From Marchantia polymorpha subsp. ruderalis (lineage: Eukaryota; Streptophyta; Marchantiopsida; Marchantiales; Marchantiaceae), in contig AP031354.1 in NCBI GenBank assembly GCA_037833965.1, forward strand, positions 18,020,001 to 18,084,000: a DNA stretch of 64,000 bases. The letters run 5' to 3'. Shown piece by piece: positions 31,969-43,400 of the stretch; within the stretch, counting starts at the first letter, position 1, and every line of letters starts with the position of its first letter. The notes under the pieces were generated by a model. It was not told where the DNA came from. It searched no databases and worked only from the letters and a program-made list of their open reading frames with translations. A program made the translations under genes and the position numbers.

Positions 31969-34900
31969 CTACACGCCTGCACGGAACCACGCTACACTAC
32001 ACTCCGCGGAACCTGTACTACGTCTCCTGCGCGGCCGACTGCCGCGCACTAACTCCCTACCCTGCCACTCTTCCGCTCGACTGCGCAGTCCCAACCTCTG
32101 CAACGCCGCGGACACCTCCCCCTCGAGGGCGGACATGGTATCCTGTGCCTTCGACAGAAAGGCCTCGAGCTTCTTCGCTACCTTCCGCCGACTCCTACTG
32201 TCGCCTGACAACAACCCGGCTGCGCGCAATTCAAACTCACGCAGTGTGAGTTTCTCCTGCGCCTTCACTTCCCAGTGGGCGTAGCCCTTGAGACAGTGGG
32301 CGACTCGCCTCGCCGTCTCCACCTTCGTGCGATCCGCCTCCTTCCTGCGATCCTCTTCAATCGTCACTAATTGCGATTCGGCTTCAGCACGTTGCGCTCT
32401 CAATTCGCCACACTCTGACTGCAAACTGCGGATTAATTCTTCATCCGCCTGCCGTGCGAGCTGACATTGTTCCAACAACCGCGTCTGTCGCACGAGCTCC
32501 TCTGACAAAATCCGATTCTGGGCCTGCTCAGAATCGAGTGCTTCCTTGACCTTCACCTGCTCCTTGGTGAGCTCGCCCAGTTTCTCATCCTTCATCTTCT
32601 CGGAGTGCTTGTAGAATTTCTGATTAAGCTTGTACTGTCCCCACAAGCACTCATGCTTCTCCTTCAAGTCCCTCAACTCCTGGTCCACTCTAGCTAATAG
32701 CTTGCTGGTGTGGACTTTAGTGCGAGTCCGCCTGCGCACTAACTCGATGTAAGATCCCGGCTGGAGTGGGTCGGCGTATTTATCGACCTTGCGATCCAAG
32801 TACCGCAGCAACGGAATCACCTGCTCAGAGAGCGCCGCCGCCGGCGCTCCAACAATTTCCTCCTCCTCCTCCTCGGTGTCTTCTGCTCCTGACATTTCTT
32901 CCGTGGAGCCTCCGTCGTCATCATCCGAGTGGAGAATTTCAGTCGCCATTGATTGTGTCGGCGACTGCCCCGAGTGGGGCTGCACGTCCTCGACGTGTGC
33001 TGCCTGCGAAGGCACGGCTGCAGCCTCGCTGCTCGTCGCCAAAATGTCTAAGGCGGAAGGCGAATGTATCCGAGCGGCATCCCCGTCGCTCGCTGGTTGA
33101 TTGCCTACCGCATTCTCTCTGTCGCTGTCGTCCGTCGCCGAAGGCGATTGAGCGGAGGGTGGCTGCGCGGGGTTGGATTGCGCATCGCGTATCGAGATTT
33201 CATCCCGCGGACAGTCACTCCGCTCCTCCGTCTGCTGCTCCCTCGATCGGTCCGTGGGGGCTTTGCCCGGCCCGTGCGCAGGCGCATTTGCCGGCGCCTT
33301 GTCCGCCGCAGGCGTAGCGCCGCGGACATCTATCGCCGAAGGCGACATGGCCGGGGGCCGCACGCCCGATGTTCCTTGGCCTATAGGCCCTACCGCCGAA
33401 GGCGCATCTATCGGCGGACTTCCCGCCGATGGTGCGGCCTCCGCACGCTCCCTGCTCATATCTCCTTGGCTCGAAGGCCCTGGCGCCGAAGGCGCAAATT
33501 GCGGCGCGTGGTGCGCCGGAGGGTCTGGCCCCGAGGGCCGGTGTCTCGTAGGCGGTTCTTCCGCCGGCTCCTTCCCCTTCCTGCGTTGGAACGGGGGTGA
33601 TTCTTGCCTGTGCACAGGCGGCACGTGCGGAGGTGCCCTGTGCACAGGCGACCTGTGCACAGGCGAGCGCCTGTGCACAGGCGGACTGCTCCTTCCCACG
33701 CGTAAGCGTAGATCCACGTCCACTTGTGTTCGCCGATCCGCGGAGGCTCGTCCGTCCGCGGAGGTTTGCCTGTGCGCGAACGGAACATCTGTCCGCATCG
33801 CACGTGGTAACTCCGGAGGCCCTTGGCCCGTAGGCGGCCTCTCTCCCGACGAGGTTGCAGCGTGGCCCGTCTCTCGTGCGGTCGTCCGCGCTTCCTCTCG
33901 CCTCTCTGGCGACGCACTTCCTATCTCCGTCGCAATCGTCGCCGTGTTTGCACTGTCAGCTGGTAACACCAGTCTGCGTGCCTTCTGCTTCGGCCGGCTG
34001 TATGGCTCGCACAGCGGCCGCGGTCGAATGGGAGCAGAGGGTTCTTGATGCTGCTCCTCTTCAGACTCTTCCCTCCATCGCCGCTTCCGCGGCACTCGCG
34101 CTGCAGGGGTGTGTCTCCCTTCGTCCCTCCGTCTTGATGGGGTAGAAGTCGGGGACTCCTCTGCGTCAGTATCGACCTCGTTCTCCCGCACATACTTCCC
34201 GGGATGGTCGATGGACAATGGCGGAAAATGTTCAAGCTCCGCCGCTGTCAAACAATTCCGCTGTCGATAAAAATTGATGAGGAAAGGAGAAAGATGGTTT
34301 AGAGTTCCCCCCTTCTCCTCAAACGCGTGCTGTCGCATCACCCTGTGCAGGATGCTCGCCCAGTGAATTGGAGTTCCCTCGATGACGCACTCCACAAAAG
34401 AGACCTGCCACAATGTGATGTAGCAGGCGCGGTGCGGCTGCAGTAATTGCATCAGCGCCGCGGACAGAGTCCGGCGAAATCGATCTTTGTAATCACGGGT
34501 CCTGTACCCATTCTTGGTAGACCTCCCGGTCTTGAACAGCTCCACAAATTGCGCTTCTTCTTGCTTGGTCACCTTGATGCTCTCGCTGTCGAAAAGGAGA
34601 TGCCCTGGCATGCCAGCACATCTTCCCAACGCCTGCGCCCAATCTTGGACTGTCCACCGGTCAACATGCGGACGCAATCCGCGCGAGGGTGGTCCCTGTG
34701 GCTCTAGCCACTCGCGCACCATATTCGCGCAGATGTAATTCCATCCCCATAGCAAGAAATCGAGCTTTCTTGCTATTAAGCGCTCTTCGAAAGCGCGCAG
34801 CCCGTTCTGCGGCAGGCGAAGTGGCACCATCCGCAATCTGCTCGGTCTCGTCATTGCGTTCCTGGGGTTCGCTCGCCCGCTCATTCTACTTCCGCACTGT

Positions 34901-35106
34901 CCGCGTTTCTTTCTCTCTCGGCAAACTCTAATCGCTCTCAATTCCAAATCACGCGCACTCACTTCTCCCTCAATCAACAAGAAATCTCCTGTGTGACGAC
35001 GTCGAGAATGGTCCGCAGCCAGCAGATGGATGCGCGCAGCGCGCACAAGAGATTGGAATCGCGAATTCAAGAATGGGACGTTCTCCGCCGCCCGGTCGAA
35101 GGTCAT
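31969..35106 (-). CDS. LTR-encoded (U3) protein, 1045 residues, 5' LTR copy
   Basis: Identical by eye to the 3' LTR copy except for six extra residues (one more Pro-Val-His-Arg-type unit in PPVHRRSPVHRSPVHR) from the 18-bp palindromic insertion, which keeps the frame. Upstream of the LTR TATA box, so it is not part of the genomic RNA started in this LTR. It could only be expressed from a promoter in the first ~1.2 kb of U3 or from outside. No TATA box was recognised in that leader (35107-36352). Confidence 0.88.
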   Translation of the reverse strand: MTFDRAAENVPFLNSRFQSLVRAARIHLLAADHSRRRHTGDFLLIEGEVSARDLELRAIRVCRERKKRGQCGSRMSGRANPRNAMTRPSRLRMVPLRLPQNGLRAFEERLIARKLDFLLWGWNYICANMVREWLEPQGPPSRGLRPHVDRWTVQDWAQALGRCAGMPGHLLFDSESIKVTKQEEAQFVELFKTGRSTKNGYRTRDYKDRFRRTLSAALMQLLQPHRACYITLWQVSFVECVIEGTPIHWASILHRVMRQHAFEEKGGTLNHLSPFLINFYRQRNCLTAAELEHFPPLSIDHPGKYVRENEVDTDAEESPTSTPSRRRDEGRHTPAARVPRKRRWREESEEEQHQEPSAPIRPRPLCEPYSRPKQKARRLVLPADSANTATIATEIGSASPERREEARTTARETGHAATSSGERPPTGQGPPELPRAMRTDVPFAHRQTSADGRASADRRTQVDVDLRLRVGRSSPPVHRRSPVHRSPVHRAPPHVPPVHRQESPPFQRRKGKEPAEEPPTRHRPSGPDPPAHHAPQFAPSAPGPSSQGDMSRERAEAAPSAGSPPIDAPSAVGPIGQGTSGVRPPAMSPSAIDVRGATPAADKAPANAPAHGPGKAPTDRSREQQTEERSDCPRDEISIRDAQSNPAQPPSAQSPSATDDSDRENAVGNQPASDGDAARIHSPSALDILATSSEAAAVPSQAAHVEDVQPHSGQSPTQSMATEILHSDDDDGGSTEEMSGAEDTEEEEEEIVGAPAAALSEQVIPLLRYLDRKVDKYADPLQPGSYIELVRRRTRTKVHTSKLLARVDQELRDLKEKHECLWGQYKLNQKFYKHSEKMKDEKLGELTKEQVKVKEALDSEQAQNRILSEELVRQTRLLEQCQLARQADEELIRSLQSECGELRAQRAEAESQLVTIEEDRRKEADRTKVETARRVAHCLKGYAHWEVKAQEKLTLREFELRAAGLLSGDSRSRRKVAKKLEAFLSKAQDTMSALEGEVSAALQRLGLRSRAEEWQGRELVRGSRPRRRRSTGSAECSVAWFRAGV

Positions 35107-36352
35107 GGTCGGCTCTTGGTCGTGAAGAACGTCTCACTTGATGGCCGCGCCGGCTGTACGCTGGAACGGTCTTCGCTCTCACGCGCGGCTTCACGCTCCG
35201 CCGTCGTCGATTAAACTCTCACGCTCGAATTGGCGGATTTGAACTCCGCGAGCGTGTCATCCTGTGGACATGGGGGCGTAGCGCCGAAGGCGAGTTTTCC
35301 GCCTTGCGCGGTACACTTGTTCGTACCGCCCCTCGGCCAATCTCCTTCTGCCTTGACGCGTGTGTCTGCATGTCGGACAAAAATTCAACTCCTGCCTGTG
35401 CGCAGGCAGGGGCCTCGGCGGATTCTCCGCCGGCGCGGAACTTGAACATCCTCCTGTGCACAGGCGTTCGCCTGTGCGCAGGCGAATTCCGTCCGCGGCG
35501 CTGCGCTGGCGCGGAAGGCGTTGACCGTGGTCAGCCGTCTCCGTCCAGACTGTCCGTTCCTTGTCTCTCCGTCGGCGCTTCCGCCGCCGCAACTCCGTCC
35601 GTCCAAGAGCGCATCCACCCGTGCCGTCCGCACGGTCCGTACCTGTTGGATTACTCTGGCGGCTCTTCCGACGTACGCGGCGCTGCGCTGGCGCGGAAGG
35701 CGCCGTACACTTTCTACCTCACAAGGCGCATTTCTAGGGCCCAAGGCGGATTTTCCGCCGACGCCGAAGTGCCTGTGCACAGGCGTACGCCTGTGCGTAG
35801 GCGGACTTCGCGCCTTCCCTAACCCTACTTCGCCTGTGCACAGGCGAACGCCTTCGTCCGCGCATAGGACAAAACTTGAATCCCCCTTCCGCGTAGGCGG
35901 AATTCGCGCCGGTGGCGAACTCCTTCCGCCGTAGGCGACCGCCTCCGTTTCTTCCAGTAGCGATAACTCCCTAAGTCCTCGTCCGTTCCAAGCGTTCTTG
36001 GGCTCGTTAGAATCAGCGCGTCGAGCTCTTTCCAACGGGACCCTAACTTGGTCAAGGCGCCCAAGGGTTGACCTAATTACGGGGGCTTCCCTACAGCCGC
36101 GGACGCAACCTCCGAAGGCGGGTTTTGCGCCGTGCGCCGTAGAGATCCTAACTGCGGAGCTCGCAGGGAGGGTGGTGCCTGTCCTTACTGCGGCACCCCA
36201 AATCCCAGATTCTACAAGATCCCTCAAGAATTCCCGCGATCTTCCGGATTCACTCTGTTTTGATGTACCGAAGGCTATTTACAATGCTGCCAGGGTACAG
36301 TTTTTCAAAAATGTTTTAATTTCCTCAAAATTGCCAAAAGTGGGGTACCACA

Positions 36353-37800
36353 GTGACCATGTAATCTACAACCTTCAGAAGAGCATAGTTGAGGTTATCA
36401 TAGGAGAAATGTTATGGTATCCTAAAGATTTTGAAGTCCAAACCTATGAGAACGCAATGCACGTATTCATGCTAGAACCTCACACAGACTATCAAAACTT
36501 CAATGGCGTATCAACTTGTAATTAAATACATTGGCATTGGTATTAGTCTTAGACAGATTCCATTGGCGCTTCAGGCAATCAAGGAAGTTGCTATGATCTT
36601 CAAGCTAGATGGGATGAATGATTTGAAAATTGCTACATTTCTACGCGTACAATGCAACGCCTATTTTCATATCATTTCCAATATCTTACACATGGTGTGG
36701 GCGACTCAATCCCTCTAGATGCCTCAACTTGCATGGGAACTTCATACATAGATATTCGTGCTCATTTTGTTTGGCGACGCCAGCTTTATAATTTGCATCT
36801 TATATCTATCCATTTTATGGATTTCATACAGGTTCATCATAGTTTGAAGTTTTGTGCAAATTGTTTGATGTACACTCTCCCAGCTAGAATAAACAATTAA
36901 TTGATGCATTGTCACATGGACCTAGAAACATGACTGGTCATGTTGCAGGTGTTATCACGCGTCTTCAACAATGTTCACTGTAAAAATTCATCCATGTGTG
37001 GTGTATTCTTCATCAATTGGACATTCCGCTACAAGAGTCATACTTGAAGCTAGATGGCGGTGCATGGTATGCAACACTAGTATCTATGATCTCGCACCTA
37101 CGTCGACAATAGAGTCTTACTTCCAAGATAAAATCAACTTCTCCCAAGACATCTACGACTAGATGACACGCCATGTTTAGTGCTACAAGATGGCTCGATG
37201 ATCATCGTCACAAAATCAATGCACATTATCTTGAAATTCCAGTGAGTTTTTTCTCGGCACGCATCTCAACCTGAAAGTGATATTTGTTGGGTTCCAAATG
37301 CTATCACAATGAGCATCACAAGTGCTATACATACGACGGTGATGTGACTCCAAGGTCATCAATTGACAATTAGCCAACAACAAACACATGTTGAACTATT
37401 AATTGGTGCTCAATATGAGTGCAATTTGCAATTCCAACTTTAAAAATATGGACGAATACGATTATGGCATCCGCAACAGTTGCTCTGCTTATTCAGTGAA
37501 CCAATTCGGCAAGTATTTCTTCGGAATGTTGTGTTGCTTATATTTGACATTGTTGATGGATTTATGGAATGCGTAGCATTGGGAGATGAACGCGGGTCAA
37601 GCAGTGATATGAACTGTCCACCCGTGTATCCGTTTGAATTAGTGAAACTCAAAGGTCGTGATATCATCCATCTCATTATCCAACAGAAGTCTCGTCTTGA
37701 TTGTAGTTGTTCTTCCTCTACAATTTACAAAATTGGTCTCAATTTTCATAGCTTTGTACCATGTACAAAAACGTCTTGGCTTATAGAGAAGCCATAGATT
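36353..37800 (+). pseudogene. hAT-like gene remnant 2, 3' part (right of the insertion)
   Basis: Continues the coding region interrupted at 19776. It reads DHVIYNLQKSIVEVIIGEML (from 36356), then IGIGISLRQIPLALQAIKEV and DLKIATFLRVQCNAYFHIIS. Next come DASTCMGTSYIDIRAHFVW (~36720-36780), GPRNMTGHVAGVITRLQQ (~36918-36972), WYATLVSMISHLRRQ (~37070) and ATRWLDDHR (~37177). The end reads PPVYPFELVKLKGRDIIHLI (~37618-37680). The motif order matches remnant 1, so the two are members of one transposase-like family. Several stops and frame switches make it non-functional. Confidence 0.72.
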
Positions 37801-38191
37801 CTTATGATCATCAGTGCTCTTTTCACGATACGTGATCATCTCCATGTTTATCAAGCCGTTTTATTTTTCTAGTAGATTTCGTCGGTGAACTAAGTTCACC
37901 GTTTTCAAATAGAGCTCATGTCAAGATTGAATTCTCAATGTTGAAATTCAGGAAGTATGTTTTTAACATGCCACTAACAGATTTTTCTCTAAAAATATTT
38001 CTCTAATGTAAACAGCATGATTTGTTAAGCACCTTGAAACAATAAAACTAAAAAATTAAATTTTCAGAGATAATTCATACTTCAAAACTTGATGAAACTA
38101 TATCATTCATTTGTAAACTTGTATTGAAATGGATAGAATCAATAGCAAAGTTTTTCTGATTTATCAAATTTTTTATAAACAATGATGTCTA
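37801..38191. other. AT-rich spacer
   Basis: Nothing recognised. A small hairpin (TCGGTGAACTAAGTTCACCG) lies at about 37877-37898. Confidence 0.5.
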
Positions 38192-40456
38192 ATTGTGACC
38201 AATTTCACTCTGCACATTAAGCATATGCCTAATGTATAGAGTGTGTTCCCATTATCAATGATGGAAAAAAAAGTTATGTTCTGCATAGTTTGGATTTTAG
38301 AGTTTGAACTTTTGACGGTTCAGGTTTCAAAATTCATTTAAAAAAAATCAATAGTCAAAAGTTTAAGAATTTATGAAAATTAAATATTTCTGACTCAGCT
38401 GGTTCCTGGAACATTAGTCTTGCCGCACTCTCTCTTGCAGTAACGATCGCCAGAACGCATATCCAAGCAAAATAAGATTTCTTGCTACCAATTTATACTT
38501 CTCAAAGGTACAGTTTACTGCCCCCATCCAGCTTGAGATTAAATGCGCATCACATATTGCATTAGAGGGCGGCATGCATTCTTTCAACTGAAGTCTGATA
38601 TCAGGTTTTGGAATTCAAAGAATCACGATTTGGTTCAAAGCGTATCCTTTCTTTTGGAGATGTATGACTAAGTTGACTGACTACAAATTTCCAAATCAAT
38701 TGGAACGTTATAGTGACTGCAAATGTAGATAGCATTTCGAGTGAGATGAGATGACTCTGTACGAGAATCGAGGACTTTTCAAACAATATAAATTGACATG
38801 CTTCGTTAATTTGGATGGCCTTCTCGACATCTTTTCTGGCTTATGCTCGAACTCTACGATGCAAATTATGGGATCATTCTTGAGCTCACTGCATTTATCT
38901 AGCTCGCTGCATCCTTGAGGAAATCTGGCTGCAAGGTTTCGTGGTTTTACAAACAAAGCACTTAGAATTAACGTTTCCTGAAAGAACATCTGCGAGTCGT
39001 ACCTCGTGATTAACCTCAAATCTATGTTTTGGCCTTGGACTCTTGGCCTCTCCTACTTTTTCGATGCAGTCGGAGTCGAAACGAGGGCATTGTATCGAGG
39101 GTTTGGAGCAAATCTATCTGTCAAGAGTCGCTATGTACTAATATCATATTCATGTGCCACTCTAGCCTGTCCTGAGACTTATTCAACCTTCATTAACTCG
39201 TACTTTTCCTTCCCTGCTGTGCTCTAGGGACTTCAAACTCTGCTCTGCATGTCTCGCTCTAAATCGACATCTTTTGCAGCAAGGAATTCAATTGGGCAAT
39301 ACGACTCCACGTCTTCATGTATTCAGTTCTGGAAGCAGTGGACCATGTCACTTTTTGAAAGGATCTGATCCGACCCAAACTGTGGAAATGGATGATCCAC
39401 TCACCTTCACCAGATCAGATCCGAGCTGTTGACGATTAAGTGTTTTCTCGATACCACTTGGATCTACAATAGCTTCCAGGATGGAATCTGACTTCATACA
39501 CCGGCTTGCAGAAAGTTTGGCCATAATAGACACCTCCACGTTTCGCCTCTCAGTAGAGCAAATCACTCAGGACTCTGCAGATTGCCGCAAATTGCAACAT
39601 AGACATCCGATCCTTCAAATCACCTGCTGATCGGTGGGCAATCCAGCTTATGGATGCCTGTCCCACCATGAGTCTGAAATCAAGAGGAGGTGAACAGCCT
39701 GCAGACTTTGAGCAGGCGAAAGAAGGGTTACACTCCTCTGTTGCAACTGATTCAACTGATTGTAAGAACTGCTTCCTAATTCACAAACTTTCGGACGGCG
39801 ACATATTCTCGTCTCCTGCTTAAAAGTGGCACCAAAGAGTGACAGTTCTTGTGAGGACACCTGCCATACATTCCGAGGCTGTGTTGTGTGCACAGCAAGT
39901 GCTCTTCAGATATGACTTGAGCTGATTGCAAGTCCAAGTCCACAAATTTGGTTATCCGATGTATCTGGCCCTCGTTAGATTAGATCTGTAGTCATTGTCC
40001 AAATTGTTTTATGCTATGATTCGGTAGTGAAGGTTTTGATGAGCAATATGAGCAGCTAGCTGACCCTGTGTCAGCGTGTTGGTTTGGTTGGAACCCTATG
40101 GCTATGGCATAGATGCTACAACTGGTACCCATGGTTCGGCCTGCCTTCTTACTCTTGCCGTTCTCCCCATTAATGAATCCCAGTTTGCACACAAAACATG
40201 AAAATTTCAGGGCCTCGAGCGGGTGAGATGTTTAGCATACTGCCATGAACATGTCTTGATGAGTCCCATTCAAAAATGTAGAAACCAAGACGGACTTGAT
40301 TGGTGCTACAAAGTTCTTCCACACTGACAGAATCATGGATCAGTCAAGTATTTCTCTCTCATCACCAAGAAACATTTTTGGATGCTGACAGTCACCCACC
40401 CACCCACACACACACACACACAGCCCGCAGTGCTCTGCGACGAACATGGCTCTCGA
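38192..40456 (+). repeat. Duplicated segment, copy 1
   Basis: Matches 61744-64000 in direct orientation at a fixed offset of 23552 bases up to the (CA)n run near 40400, which is 8 bases longer here. The left boundary is sharp: flanks before 38192 and 61744 do not match. About a dozen substitutions fall in the first ~0.8 kb and none were noticed in the following 1.4 kb. The segment has plausible minus-strand exon pieces. One ends ...IEKTLNRQQLGSDLVK before a GTGAG donor near 39405. I do not recognise the gene. Confidence 0.93.
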
Positions 40457-43400
40457 CAGAGGAACGCTGATCTGATTTGTTTGCAGTTCAATGATTGCGA
40501 TATCCTACACAGGCAGGCTCCATTCCATGGCTCGACGAGACTCCACCTGTTCTGTCAACTGATCTCAGCTTCTCAGAACCGAGCCGACTGCCGTCACTTA
40601 GCTCCACTCGCTCGTTGTCCATACTTTGCCTGTTGACTCTCTTCTCTGTGCTCTGTATATGGTCAGCAGAGTGCACAAGGCCGAGCGATCGAGCTGAACT
40701 GTGCTTTTCACTCGAGCCAAGAGCTCTACGTGCACAGCTTACGTCTGACTCATCGAATAACGAACGAAAATCACGTCGAGACATCGTCGAATGTTACTCT
40801 TACAAACTTAGGTTCAGAGAGTATTTCTGCTCAGATTTGCAGCTTGCTGCAGAGTAGGAACGGCATGGACGAGCTTCGCCCCGAAGAACGTCGAAGCATT
40901 CTTCTCGTGCCTCTCGAGTCTTCACTGACGCTAGAGGCTGAGCAGATTTCCCGAACTTTCAGAGCTCTGTGAGTGCGCGAGGTCTATCAGAGGAGAGAAT
41001 CGACCAGCTGAGGGTGAAAAAGAAGCGACAGTTTCAATTTAGATACTCGTGTAGAAGTCTCATCGATCAGCTTGCAAGACCCACCATTTACTGACACGCA
41101 ATCGGGTGGATTCTAAATTCTGGGCTCCAGTGACGAGGAGAATCACGATTTGTCAAAAACAGTCTCGCTAAAACAATCGACTAGCCAATCCTTGCCATGC
41201 ATCCATCCATCCATCCAATCAATCCATCCAATCGACATGCCAGGAGATATTAAACGGCTGGCCGCATAGATCTGAAGACGACTGCATCCGAGCTGCATTC
41301 CGAGGCAGATATTGTGTACCCCGTATTTTGACACTGGATCGAACTTGAAGATCGATCACCTCGAAGAAAGTTCGTCCTCTCGATACACTCGGAAAAGCTT
41401 GCATCAACACTGAAGAATATGTTTAGGAGGTTCATAATAATTTCCTAAATAGCAAGGTTAGGAAATTGTCGATATACCGGAAGTTCTGATCATGTATGCA
41501 CTTGAAGAAGTTGACAACAAATGGACGTGGAAGTATGAGATGCGGTGCAGATGATGAGGATCGAAGCTTTTAGAATCTCGAGAGGCTGAGCAGGAGGAGC
41601 TGCATGCAGGATTCAAGTAACCGATCTCAGCTGGTTCACTTGATAGTTCGAAGCAACCATCAAATCAGAGCAAAGTGAGAGCTCTACTACAGATGAAATG
41701 TCACTGTACACGAGTGTGCGGTGAACATTAAAGGCAGGCAAGACGCGACATGCTTGAGAATTCGAACGTACAGTGAGTATGTATATACAAGAGCTGCACA
41801 TTAAATTATGTACAGACAGACAAGAGTCAAGATACTGAACCGTAGTACTGAACTCTAGTCTGCAGTGAATTCGATCCAAACACCTGGGATGTTAAACTTC
41901 ACAAAGTTCCTCACTTGTACCTGAATTCAGTAGCCACCTTCTATCGTTTTGGATTTGGATTCAGGACAGTGGATATGCACACAAGATCAGTAGTTATCCA
42001 CCAGTCAGAATCAATTGTAGAAATGGAGTAAGGTCAAGCTTGGCCTTTGGTCACAGGCACAGGCATTCGCAGGGTGGGCAGAGATGATGTCATGATATGG
42101 AAATTTTGAAATACAATTAATGCAGCACAATCGAAACGATACTGTACCACTGGCATTCATGTGGCGAAATTGAAGTTTGGACCCGAAGCTCATTAAGGCA
42201 GGAAGTTGACTTATGCTGGACGAACTTTGAGGAGAGCGCTCAGCTCGTTAATTGCAGTGTCATCATGGAGTTCAACAGCAGAAGCTAACTGGGAGCGAGT
42301 GCAACAATCTGTAGCCATGGTCACGAGTCATCATCATGGTTCGTGTACGGGGGAGGGCGACAGAGCGCGCAACTCCCTCTGCATTTCTGGAGTCCGGACC
42401 ATGCGTCAACGAGAAACGATCGACTGGCTATACCAACTCCTGCTACGGATTCAGGTTCGAGGATTCATGATTTAAGGCTTCGGGTTTGGAAACCGAGGGA
42501 CAATGATTGTCACCACCAGTAGACGACTCGAATAAGTTGTGGTTCTCGTAAGAGCAAAGAACGCAGTTGTGGGCATGAGAGACCTTCAACAAAGGGGGAA
42601 GGCTACGCCTCAAACTGACAGACGAAGTGACCTAGCAGGAGCCTCGCGTCTGATCAGGAAGCAAGAGCCTAGTTTGGGTTTGGGAGCCTGTACTGCAAAG
42701 ATGAAGTCGAGAGGCTAGCTGCTCCTTCAGAGCACGGTGTGCGTCGTGGTAGGGCCAAACCTCAATCGCCACTAAACATAGCCGACTGACTGACTGCATG
42801 GCCGAGAGTGTGGAGAAGCCAAGCAAGAACCAGCTGCTTTCCTTGATTCTTGCACAAAACGCAATCAGTACAGAAACTCCATCTCAACCGCTTTCTCCAT
42901 CTTCGCTGGAAACGGATTTCATGGCTTTTCGCAAAGCTGAACTCGTTGCATTTGTTCTGGTCCATGTGCGTTCCATCTGTCTAGAATCGATGACACATGC
43001 GCTTTCAGTGTCAGATCTGCGGCGCCCGGCACTGGGAAACTTCCATGTGGGATACCGGAAGCACAGTACACATTATCTTGGAAATCTCGCTTTCTGAATC
43101 ATCAAAAGCCATCCACTGTGTCAACTAGGAGCTGCACGATCTGCTTGCATTACGCGTAGACAGAGTCATCTTATCAAAGCATTCATCTGATACTGCATAA
43201 ATGCATTGTTTCTTTAGTATTAAAAGATATATAATATATAATTCGTACACAAGTCCTAAACTTACCTTGATGACTCGTCGTTCACCGTTTCGCGTACAAG
43301 GCAGGACACGAAAGCTGGCGTAGGTCATCCGGGTCCGTACGCTCTAGCGTCTTGAGATTACATCCACATGTGACGATGTCAATCAATTAGTGTTCGCAAC

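Larger units (their letters stand above)
19777..36352 (-). mobile_element. Complete 16.6-kb giant-LTR Ty3/gypsy retrotransposon
   Basis: On the minus strand the order is 5' LTR (30954-36352), primer site (30914-30931), gag-protease (28036-30867), pol (25195-28035), polypurine tract (25160-25170) and 3' LTR (19777-25157). It is flanked by GTGAC at 19772-19776 and 36353-36357. RT precedes RNase H and integrase, the Ty3/gypsy order. The pol end reads GTRVNGWRLKKYH, with no chromodomain seen. The tRNA-Asp-type primer site and this pol end suggest the non-chromoviral Athila/Tat branch. All coding frames are open and the LTRs are nearly identical, so the element looks young and possibly competent. 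Each LTR adds a long ORF in U3. Confidence 0.95.
30954..36352 (-). repeat. 5' LTR of the complete element (5399 bp)
   Basis: Same ends as the 3' LTR and 18 bp longer. The extra bases are one additional GCGCCTGTGCACAGGCGA unit in the palindrome cluster around 33640-33690. Right boundary GGTACCACA at 36352, followed by the target duplication GTGAC. Confidence 0.95.

Noticed and set aside
35385-36227. 280-residue minus-strand frame in the U3 leader, with shorter versions in the other LTRs
   Set aside because: Composition-driven open frame over palindromic repeats; its length changes with single substitutions and it depends on a non-ATG start.
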